Shown here in pieces: positions 1 to 4,977 of a stretch of DNA of 5,562 nt (position 1 is the first letter of the stretch; each line of letters opens with the position of its first letter). The stretch is from positions 1 to 5,562 of the forward strand of contig CANHKE010000112.1 in the NCBI GenBank assembly GCA_947461155.1, given 5' to 3'. Made by a program: the position numbers and the translations under genes. The notes below the pieces were generated by a model, which had not been told where the DNA came from, searched no databases, and was given only the letters and a program-made list of their open reading frames with translations. The DNA is from Cytophagaceae bacterium. GTDB lineage: Bacteria > Bacteroidota > Bacteroidia > Cytophagales > Spirosomataceae.

Positions 1-2
1 AC

Positions 3-71
3 TTACTTGCAGCCCAACACGGCTCTACGCTAGTGCGTGTCGGTTCCGCGATCTTTGGCGAGCGGAAATAA
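3..71 (+). CDS. YggS/PLPBP-family pyridoxal phosphate-binding protein, 3' end only
   Basis: Only the last 22 codons and the TAA stop lie in the window; the gene begins to the left. The visible C-terminus reads LLAAQHGSTLVRVGSAIFGE followed by RK. This matches the closing signature of the YggS/PROSC/YBL036C family (G-[ST]-T-x-V-R-[IV]-G-[ST]-A-I-F-G-x-R), whose Ser/Thr and Arg-Gly residues help bind the cofactor phosphate in the fold-type III barrel. The family is cytosolic, has no known catalytic activity, and is linked to PLP homeostasis and amino-acid/keto-acid balance. The stop is followed almost at once by a hairpin shared with the convergent greA gene. The family call rests on about 20 residues, but the signature is distinctive. 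Confidence 0.8.
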   Translation, partial: LLAAQHGSTLVRVGSAIFGERK

Positions 72-98
72 AAAATCCCGATCGAATCGACCGGGATT
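66..98 (-). terminator. Intrinsic terminator of greA, shared with the convergent yggS-like gene
   Basis: A 7-bp stem (AATCCCG at 74-80 with CGGGATT at 92-98) continues, after a single mismatch, into a 3-bp inner stem (82-84 with 88-90) around an AAT triloop. Read on the minus strand, the hairpin starts 20 bases after the greA stop and is followed directly by a T-tract (TTTTTTATTT), so it is a textbook terminator for greA. Read on the plus strand it lies 2 bases after the yggS-like stop but is followed by TTGACTAG with no U-run, so it would work less well in that direction. Confidence 0.85.
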
Positions 99-118
99 GA
101 CTAGTATATGAATAACGT

Positions 119-592
119 TTAGCGAGTCAATGACATAATTTCAAATTCCATCGTTCCCGCTGGCGCTTGAATTTCAGCTTTCTCACCTACTTGCTTCCCT
201 AAAAGTCCCTTGCCAAACGGCGACGAAACGGATATTTTACCCGCACGCAAATCCGCTTCTTCTTCTGAAACAATCGTATAGGTAACTTCCATCCCCGTTT
301 TAGTATTTTTTATCTTAACGATCGAATAAATAGAAACTTTCGTAACATCAATCGTAGATTCATCTAGCACACGCGCATTCGCCACAACTACTTCCATTTT
401 TGAAATCTTCAATTCCAAAAGTCCTTGCGCATCCTTTGCCGCATCATATTCCGCATTCTCACTTAAATCCCCTTTGTCCCGCGCTTCCGCAATTTGCTTG
501 GCCATATCCGACCGTCCTTGAATCTTCAGATGATGCAATTCCGCCTTTAATTTATCGAGAGCCTCTGCCGTGTAATATTGAAAATTTGCCAT
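119..592 (-). CDS. greA: Transcription elongation factor GreA
   Basis: The 157-residue product has the usual GreA length and two-domain layout. An N-terminal antiparallel coiled coil (about residues 1-75) reaches into the RNA polymerase secondary channel. A C-terminal FKBP-like domain (about 80-157) docks on the polymerase and carries the typical S-P-F-G-K-G-L-L-G-K and late E-F-E-I segments. The coiled-coil tip reads GDLSENAEYDAA (41-52), in which D42 and E45 correspond to the acidic pair (D41/E44 in E. coli) that holds the catalytic Mg2+ for cleavage of backtracked RNA. GreA lets stalled polymerase resume by stimulating 3'-end RNA cleavage. The ATG at 592-590 gives the standard M-x-x-x-Y-Y-T start and has no Shine-Dalgarno sequence. 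The gene ends at a strong terminator and is preceded by a leader with its own hairpin. The acidic pair favours an active GreA over a Gre-like inhibitor. Confidence 0.97.
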   Translation of the reverse strand: MANFQYYTAEALDKLKAELHHLKIQGRSDMAKQIAEARDKGDLSENAEYDAAKDAQGLLELKISKMEVVVANARVLDESTIDVTKVSIYSIVKIKNTKTGMEVTYTIVSEEEADLRAGKISVSSPFGKGLLGKQVGEKAEIQAPAGTMEFEIMSLTR

Positions 593-612
593 AACTAAGC
601 GATTAATTTATA

Positions 613-652
613 CGTATTTAAAAACAAAATAGAACGGCCTCCGACCGTTCTA
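613..652 (-). terminator. Terminator-like hairpin in the greA leader (candidate attenuator)
   Basis: A perfect 8-bp stem, TAGAACGG (630-637) with CCGTTCTA (645-652), encloses a 7-base loop. On the minus strand it is followed by ATTTTGTTTTTAAATACG, a T-rich tail typical of intrinsic termination; on the plus strand it is followed by CTTAAAATATTTG and is not terminator-like. No minus-strand gene lies upstream that could need a terminator here, because the next gene on that side is fmt on the plus strand. The hairpin ends about 38 bases before the greA ATG and lies downstream of the greA promoter candidate at 737-770. The simplest reading is an attenuator or source of a short leader RNA. Its loop on the transcript is UCGGAGG, which contains a Shine-Dalgarno-like GGAGG. 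The structure is seen directly; the role is inferred. Confidence 0.6.
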
Positions 653-665
653 CTTAAAATATTTG

Positions 666-673
666 TAGTTTTG
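666..673 (+). promoter_or_regulatory. Possible fmt promoter -7 element
   Basis: TAGTTTTG matches the Bacteroidota -7 consensus TAnnTTTG exactly. No TTG lies 17-23 bases upstream, so the -33 half is missing or very weak. A TATAAT string at 689-694 is nearby, but such AT-rich strings are common and it too lacks a partner. If used, transcription would start near 680 and leave a leader of about 118 bases before the fmt ATG at 798. No better plus-strand candidate was seen between greA and fmt. Confidence 0.3.
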
Positions 674-736
674 TTTCGGATTCAGAACTATAATAAATGT
701 TGTTTAACGAACACGTAATCAGTTTTTTTTGAATCA

Positions 737-770
737 CAAAGGTAAACAAAAAATGTTTCCGAATACCAAA
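737..770 (-). promoter_or_regulatory. Probable greA promoter (Bacteroidota -33/-7 type)
   Basis: On the minus strand, TTTG (770-767) is followed after 22 bases by TACCTTTG (744-737). This fits the pattern described for Bacteroides and Flavobacterium primary sigma factors, TTG-N17-23-TAnnTTTG. It is the only octamer with both halves that I found in the divergent region. The predicted start site is near 730, giving greA a leader of roughly 138 bases that runs through the hairpin at 630-652. Motif match only; the start site is not proven. Confidence 0.55.
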
Positions 771-781
771 AAACATTTTTT
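748..781. repeat. Perfect 11-bp AT-rich inverted repeat in the greA/fmt intergenic region
   Basis: AAAAAATGTTT (748-758) and AAACATTTTTT (771-781) are perfect reverse complements separated by 12 bases. The repeat lies 17 bases before the fmt ATG and overlaps the greA promoter candidate: one arm sits in the spacer and the other just upstream of the -33 box. It could be an operator, or a weak hairpin in the fmt leader. With one G-C pair per arm it would make a poor terminator. Chance is possible in such AT-rich sequence, but the length and perfect match are notable. Confidence 0.5.
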
Positions 782-797
782 CCATTCCAAACACACC

Positions 798-1715
798 ATG
801 CGCATTGTATTTTTCGGCACCCCCGATTTCGCGGTTGCCAGCCTGGAGGCACTCATTCAAGCCAATTTCAACGTCGTCGCCGTTGTCACAGCACCCGACA
901 AACCTGCCGGCCGCGGCATGCAATTGCAGTCATCCGCCGTTAAACAATTTGCCGAAACACAAGGCCTACCCGTACTTCAACCACTCAAATTAAAAGATCC
1001 CTCATTTGTTGAGGAACTAAAACTATATAAACCAGATCTACAAGTCATCGTCGCATTTCGCATGCTTCCCGAAGTGGTCTGGAACCTTCCCCCTTTAGGA
1101 ACATTCAACCTCCACGGTTCCTTGCTTCCGAATTACCGCGGTGCCGCACCCATTCATTGGGCAGTCATCAATGGCGAAACGGAAACGGGTGTCACAACCT
1201 TCTTTCTTCAGCACGAAATCGATACGGGAGATTTACTTTTCCAAGAAACAGAACCCATTTCTCCTTCGGATACCACAGGGGATGTGTACGAACGATTAAT
1301 GCGTAAAGGCGCCCAATTAGTTGTCAAAACCGCCCAAGCAATTCAGTCAAACGACATCCATCCGCAACCACAGGATGAAAGCAGCCCAATGAAAGCAGCG
1401 CCCAAATTAAACCGAGAAACCGGTCAGGTACATTGGTTCAAAACGGGGCAAGAAATTGCCAATCTCGTGCGCGGCATGAATCCTTTCCCGAGTGCGCACA
1501 CTGAATTCCAAGGAAAAAATTGCAAAGTAATTCACGTAGAGTTCCACCCAGAACCCATTCCTGATTTGGGGATTGGGATTTGGGATACCGACCAAAAAAC
1601 CTTCTTGCGCGTAGGTTGCGCGGATGGCTACATCAATATCCTCGAATGGCAAATGGAAGGCAAGAAAAAGATGAAAATCGACGAATTTTTGCGTGGATAC
1701 AATTTTACTTTTTAG
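798..1715 (+). CDS. fmt: Methionyl-tRNA formyltransferase
   Basis: The enzyme transfers a formyl group from 10-formyl-tetrahydrofolate to methionyl-tRNA(fMet), making the initiator tRNA for translation. The 305-residue product matches the family length. The N-terminal Rossmann-type formyltransferase domain (about 1-200) opens with MRIVFFGTPDFAVASLEAL. The catalytic triad is visible as N104 and H106 in FNLHGSLLPNYRGAAPIHW and D142 in HEIDTGD, equivalent to N106/H108/D144 of E. coli. The C-terminal tRNA-binding domain (about 206-305) contains ETGQVHW and LEWQMEGKKKM. The start was set at ATG 798 because homologues begin M-[RK]-I-V-F; an in-frame ATG at 753 and TTG at 729 would add 15 or 23 unsupported residues. 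There is no Shine-Dalgarno sequence. Divergent from greA; its last 11 bases overlap the convergent peptidase gene. No peptide deformylase gene is adjacent. Confidence 0.96.
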   Translation: MRIVFFGTPDFAVASLEALIQANFNVVAVVTAPDKPAGRGMQLQSSAVKQFAETQGLPVLQPLKLKDPSFVEELKLYKPDLQVIVAFRMLPEVVWNLPPLGTFNLHGSLLPNYRGAAPIHWAVINGETETGVTTFFLQHEIDTGDLLFQETEPISPSDTTGDVYERLMRKGAQLVVKTAQAIQSNDIHPQPQDESSPMKAAPKLNRETGQVHWFKTGQEIANLVRGMNPFPSAHTEFQGKNCKVIHVEFHPEPIPDLGIGIWDTDQKTFLRVGCADGYINILEWQMEGKKKMKIDEFLRGYNFTF

Positions 1716-2637
1716 GCGCTAATTCCCAGCGCCCTAGCGCATAATAATATCCATTCCCGGCGCTCGGCTGCACATATACCCAACCCGCACGCGTGTCAGC
1801 AGCGACGTAGGCAGAATCTGAAAGTGGTGGATGTTGAGGTGGAATCAGCGCAAATGAACAAGCACATATTCGACCTACTTTCAGGCTATTTAAGGCCACC
1901 AATAATTGTTTCGTATCCTGCACATTTTCCGGCCGACCGGTCGCATAAATGCGTTGGTAATGATCCCGATATTTTTCAAACTCAAAGGCCAGCAACGGAT
2001 ATTTTTGAATCAACGCAGCGCTATTTTGAAAACGCTGGATATGTCCCGGATCAGGAAAGCCAACAAAATCTCCTCCCCAAAAAAAACCTAGCGATTTTGC
2101 CTCCTGCCCCAGCTGGGCATATCTGGAGCTTCTTCGTAAATACCGGCCCCGGAAATACAATCCCACATCCGCCGCCAAATTGAAATTATGGAAGGATAGT
2201 AATACCTGTGAGCGCCCCGTGGCATTTAATTGCTGCTGGCGCTTAAGGTTGCGAATTGCTTGCACGTAACGCATTGACCACCCTTTGGCACGAATGTGCT
2301 GCAATAAGGAATCTTTTTGCGCAGCAAATGCAACAACATCCGGAAGTAAATAAGCAGCATAAAGCGAATCCAACGCAGGAAAATCGGCATCTAAACTTGC
2401 TAAATACAAATTTGAAATCGTATCTGTCGGATTAATTTCTTGCCCATTTACCCGCAATTGCATGCGGCCTGACGCACGGTGATTACGCAGCGTATCACGC
2501 TGACGGTACATGGCAAGTAAATCCCGGAAGCCGATTGATTCAATGGGTTGTGCACGACAAATCAGGTAGGTAGAATCGAGCTGCGCCTTCGTAATCAAAG
2601 GCAAACTCAGCACGCAAAAGACCAAAAAATATCGCAT
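1705..2637 (-). CDS. Exported M15-family (LAS-type) peptidoglycan peptidase, divergent
   Basis: This 310-residue protein looks at first like a secreted hypothetical. Residues 1-18 form a signal peptide (hydrophobic core, likely cut after TKA). The middle carries the zinc-peptidase pattern of the M15C / peptidase_M15_4 group: RNLKRQQQL (129-137), SFHNFNLAAD (148-157), then GFFWGGDFVGFPDPGHIQRF (184-203). The inferred zinc ligands are H150, D157 and H199, with D196 as catalytic base. The H-x6-D and D-x2-H spacings equal those of phage T5 L-Ala-D-Glu endopeptidase (H66/D73, D130/H133). Such enzymes cut peptidoglycan stem peptides as DD-carboxypeptidases or L-Ala-D-Glu peptidases; which bond is cut here cannot be told. 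Residues about 30-125 and 205-310 match nothing I recognise. The start ATG overlaps the LysM gene's stop (TAATG), implying translational coupling. The 3' end overlaps fmt by 11 bases. Confidence 0.78.
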   Translation of the reverse strand: MRYFLVFCVLSLPLITKAQLDSTYLICRAQPIESIGFRDLLAMYRQRDTLRNHRASGRMQLRVNGQEINPTDTISNLYLASLDADFPALDSLYAAYLLPDVVAFAAQKDSLLQHIRAKGWSMRYVQAIRNLKRQQQLNATGRSQVLLSFHNFNLAADVGLYFRGRYLRRSSRYAQLGQEAKSLGFFWGGDFVGFPDPGHIQRFQNSAALIQKYPLLAFEFEKYRDHYQRIYATGRPENVQDTKQLLVALNSLKVGRICACSFALIPPQHPPLSDSAYVAADTRAGWVYVQPSAGNGYYYALGRWELAPKK

Positions 2638-3260
2638 TATTTTAATGGGATCACCAATTGCTCCCCACGAAGCGTAATGTCTTCTTTTTTGTGATTCGCC
2701 TCCATCAAAGACTTTTTAGACACCTTGTATTTTTCAGCTACCACACGTAAGACATCGCCTGGCCCAACCGTGTGCATCGCCTGAATTTTAACCTTCACCT
2801 TAGAACCCGACTTAACCCCGCCAGGATTCATGGCTTTCACCTGATCCTCCGTCAAGCCAAATCGCGTTGCAATGGCCGCAGCTGTTTCGCCACTTGCCGA
2901 CTGGTAACTATATGATTTTCCAGCAGGTTCAGCGACAACCGGTTCTGCAGGTACAACTTCCGCCTCCGCCTCTTTCTTTTGTTGGGCTAAATCCACAGAC
3001 GCAGTATCCGTCATTTTCGTCGTATCAGGCGAAATATCCATGGTAGAATCAACGACCATGGTCGTTGCCACATCCCCTAAATAAGTCTCATCCTCATCCA
3101 AAGGCTTTTCAGCCTTGACTAATTGGTCCGTCTGCGGTCCTAAAAAGTGCTCATATCCTACAAAAACGAGACCCGCCAATGTTGCCAACAAAATCAACAG
3201 GGTGATCACTGGCAAATTGGCACTTGAACTTTCCTTGAAAAATGAAAATGGATTTTTCAT
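2637..3260 (-). CDS. Membrane-anchored protein with two LysM domains
   Basis: The 207-residue product has a short basic/aromatic N-terminus, one hydrophobic segment at about 16-37 that should anchor it in the inner membrane, and then an acidic, Thr/Asp- then Ala/Glu/Pro-rich linker (about 42-115). Two C-terminal repeats look like LysM peptidoglycan-binding domains: about 116-160 (a degenerate first strand, then ETAAAIATRFGLTEDQVKAM) and about 162-206 (HTVGPGDVLRVVAEKYKVS then a G-x-x-L-V-I-P ending). No catalytic domain is present, so it probably tethers or positions something at the peptidoglycan. It lies 3 bases after purE and shares a TAATG stop/start overlap with the following M15 peptidase, so the two cell-wall proteins are probably made together. 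The start ATG places the lysine before the hydrophobic segment, as expected for N-in topology. Its exact function is unknown. Confidence 0.85.
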   Translation of the reverse strand: MKNPFSFFKESSSANLPVITLLILLATLAGLVFVGYEHFLGPQTDQLVKAEKPLDEDETYLGDVATTMVVDSTMDISPDTTKMTDTASVDLAQQKKEAEAEVVPAEPVVAEPAGKSYSYQSASGETAAAIATRFGLTEDQVKAMNPGGVKSGSKVKVKIQAMHTVGPGDVLRVVAEKYKVSKKSLMEANHKKEDITLRGEQLVIPLK

Positions 3261-3263
3261 AAA

Positions 3264-3752
3264 TTACTTAATCGCTTCTTTAGTTTGGGCACTCATTTCC
3301 GCTACTTTATCTTCTAATTCAGATTTGTAGGCCGTTAATTTCGCCGATAACGTTGGATTTGAAATGGCCAACATTTGCATGGCTAGTAATCCGGCATTTT
3401 TGGATGCATTCAGCGCCACAGTGGCCACAGGCACGCCATTTGGCATTTGCAAAATAGATAGGATAGAATCCCAACCGTCGATTGAATTAGATGATTTAAC
3501 AGGAACTCCAATGACTGGCAAAATCGTAGCCGAAGCAATCATACCTGGCAAATGCGCGGCACCACCGGCACCCGCGATGATTACCTGGATGCCTCTTTTT
3601 TGGGCATTTTGTGCGTAGTCAAGCATCTTAACAGGCGTACGATGCGCGGAAACAATATCCACTTCGTAGGCGATGCCAAAATCTTTACACACTTGGATTG
3701 CGTCTTGCATGACGGGCAGATCAGAGCTGCTTCCCATGATAATTCCTACCAT
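3264..3752 (-). CDS. purE: N5-carboxyaminoimidazole ribonucleotide mutase (PurE class I)
   Basis: This cytosolic enzyme converts N5-CAIR, the unstable product of PurK, to 4-carboxy-AIR in de novo purine synthesis. The 162-residue length is typical. Diagnostic motifs are GSSSDLPVM (7-15), SAHRTP (35-40) with H37 matching the catalytic H45 of E. coli, AGAGGAAHLPGM (60-71), GVPVKSS (82-88), SILQMPNGVPVATV (99-112) and NAGLLAMQMLA (119-129). Class I (mutase) rather than class II (AIR carboxylase) is supported by the adjoining purK. The ATG at 3752 gives the standard M-x-G-I-I-M-G-S start. It lies 10 bases after the purK stop and 3 bases before the LysM gene, so it sits inside a compact operon. 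The C-terminal tail (about 140-162), rich in Lys and Glu, is normally variable. Confidence 0.97.
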   Translation of the reverse strand: MVGIIMGSSSDLPVMQDAIQVCKDFGIAYEVDIVSAHRTPVKMLDYAQNAQKRGIQVIIAGAGGAAHLPGMIASATILPVIGVPVKSSNSIDGWDSILSILQMPNGVPVATVALNASKNAGLLAMQMLAISNPTLSAKLTAYKSELEDKVAEMSAQTKEAIK

Positions 3753-3762
3753 AATTCAACGA

Positions 3763-4896
3763 TTAACTAATCACGCGGATTAGACTTTTAACTTGATTTG
3801 CTTTTTCAATGATCTCCTCTTTCGAGTCACCTAATATCGTAATATGTCCCATTTTACGGAACGGCTTTGTTACTTTTTTTCCATATAAAAATGGATAAAC
3901 ACCCGGAATCGCCATAATATCAGCCAGTCCTTCGTATTGCGCAGGTCCGGTAAATCCTTCGGCTCCCAAGAGGTTCAGCATACCCGAATATCCAACAGAT
4001 TTCGTGCTACCTAAAGGTAAACCCGTAATCGCGCGTAGATGCTGTTCGTATTGTGAACTTTCATTTCCGCGGATAGTTTGATGCCCTGAATTATGAGGAC
4101 GAGGGGCAATCTCATTTATTAACACCTGCCCATCTTTTGTCAAAAACATTTCGACCGCCAAGACACCTATTAATCCTAATTTATTAATCAAATCCACGGC
4201 AATTTTTTCAGCCTGCTTTTCAATATTTAATGAAATTTCAGCCGGCGAAAACAAGAACTCAACCAAATTTTGCTCGGGATGAAAGACCATTTCGACGGCA
4301 GGAAAAACGGCAGTCTCCCCTTGTGGGTTTCGTGCGACGATGACGGCCAACTCCTTTTCGAAGTCTACTGCCTTTTCCAATAACCCGGGCGCATCAAATC
4401 CTTTGGTCACACTTGCGGAATCTGCAATAAATTGCACTCCTTTCCCGTCGTATCCACCTTTGCCTAATTTGTGAAAAGCAGGAAGAAAATCAATATGTTG
4501 ACTTAATGAAGCCTGATTATCTGTTAAAACAAAATCGGCAGTTGGGAATCCATGATCCTTGAAAAACTGCTTTTGCAAGCGTTTGTCTTGAATCATTTCC
4601 AAAATATGTGGCTGAGGAAATACCTGTTTACCTTCCGCTTCTAATTGCTTCAGCGCTGGTATATTGACATGCTCAATCTCAATACTAATCACATCATATG
4701 CCTGCCCAAATCGATACACTGTTTCAAAATCCTGAAATGAGCCCTGATGAAAATCTGATGTCAATTGGTGGCAAGAAGCCTCCGCATCTGGATCGAGACA
4801 AGCCATATGCAAATCTAAATCGATAGCGGCTTGCAATAACATGCGACCTAATTGACCGCCTCCTAGTAAACCGATGGATGGCAACGCTTTGTACAT
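3763..4896 (-). CDS. purK: N5-carboxyaminoimidazole ribonucleotide synthase (PurK)
   Basis: This ATP-grasp enzyme makes N5-CAIR from AIR, bicarbonate and ATP, and passes it to PurE encoded just downstream. The 377-residue product has the family layout. The N-terminal PreATP-grasp domain begins with IGLLGGGQLGRMLLQAA (8-24) and includes the D-V-I-S-I-E-I-E-H-V-N segment near 68-78. The ATP-binding segment is HKLGKGGYDGKGVQF (142-156). The metal/phosphate region is AVEMFLTKDGQVLINEIAPR (247-266) followed by PHNSGH, with E249 and E262 as likely Mg2+ ligands. SQYEQHLRAITGLPLGS (281-297) closes the fold. The ATG at 4896 puts the first glycine motif at the expected distance. It appears to lead the purK-purE-LysM-M15 cluster. 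A promoter is not clear: the best minus-strand octamers in the upstream gap (4922-4915 and 4967-4960) each miss one consensus base. No PurR-type box was recognised. Confidence 0.97.
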   Translation of the reverse strand: MYKALPSIGLLGGGQLGRMLLQAAIDLDLHMACLDPDAEASCHQLTSDFHQGSFQDFETVYRFGQAYDVISIEIEHVNIPALKQLEAEGKQVFPQPHILEMIQDKRLQKQFFKDHGFPTADFVLTDNQASLSQHIDFLPAFHKLGKGGYDGKGVQFIADSASVTKGFDAPGLLEKAVDFEKELAVIVARNPQGETAVFPAVEMVFHPEQNLVEFLFSPAEISLNIEKQAEKIAVDLINKLGLIGVLAVEMFLTKDGQVLINEIAPRPHNSGHQTIRGNESSQYEQHLRAITGLPLGSTKSVGYSGMLNLLGAEGFTGPAQYEGLADIMAIPGVYPFLYGKKVTKPFRKMGHITILGDSKEEIIEKANQVKSLIRVIS

Positions 4897-4911
4897 AAAT
4901 TGAAATAGAAT

Positions 4912-4956
4912 GGGTAAAATTACGGCTTTTGTTTTACCTTTGGAAATTATTTACCC
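4912..4956. repeat. Nested inverted repeats between purK and the DUF6580 gene
   Basis: GGTAAAA (4913-4919) is a perfect reverse complement of TTTTACC (4932-4938). The same left arm, as GGGTAAA (4912-4918), is also a perfect reverse complement of TTTACCC (4950-4956). One left arm can therefore pair with either of two right arms, at 12- or 31-base spacing. The first right arm overlaps the predicted -7 box of the plus-strand gene. Such spaced half-sites fit an operator for a dimeric regulator or alternative hairpins in the leader. Each arm is only 7 bases and the region is AT-rich, so chance remains possible. Confidence 0.4.
4935..4942 (+). promoter_or_regulatory. Probable -7 element of the DUF6580-type gene
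   Basis: TACCTTTG matches the Bacteroidota -7 consensus exactly and lies 35 bases before the ATG at 4978, which implies a short leader of about 28 bases. The -33 region has no clean TTG (ATGGG near 4910-4914 is the closest), so the promoter may be weak or need an activator. The octamer and the sequence before it (TTTGTTTTACCTTTG) closely resemble the greA promoter core on the minus strand at 737-751. Confidence 0.45.
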
Positions 4957-4977
4957 TCGCAAATAAAGAAATATCCA

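Noticed and set aside
689..694. TATAAT resembling a sigma-70 -10 box
   Set aside because: No suitable -35 lies 16-18 bases upstream, and Bacteroidota primary sigma factors favour TAnnTTTG, so it is probably just AT-rich sequence.
729..797. Longer N-terminus for Fmt starting at TTG 729 or ATG 753
   Set aside because: Fmt homologues begin at M-[RK]-I-V-F-x-G-T-P. The extra 15-23 residues are Lys/His/Phe-rich with no family support and come from the AT-rich inverted repeat.
654..923. 89-codon minus-strand reading frame over the greA/fmt gap and fmt start
   Set aside because: It runs antisense to the conserved start of fmt and across the promoter region, and its translation shows no recognisable domain. 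I treat it as a chance frame.
1824..2183. 119-codon plus-strand reading frame opposite the M15 peptidase gene
   Set aside because: It lies wholly antisense to the zinc-motif region of a coherent secreted protein and its translation is low-complexity with no motif. The overlapping 1906-2091 frame is rejected for the same reason.
3364..3770. Plus-strand reading frames opposite purE
   Set aside because: They are complementary-strand shadows of a strongly conserved gene and have no features of their own.
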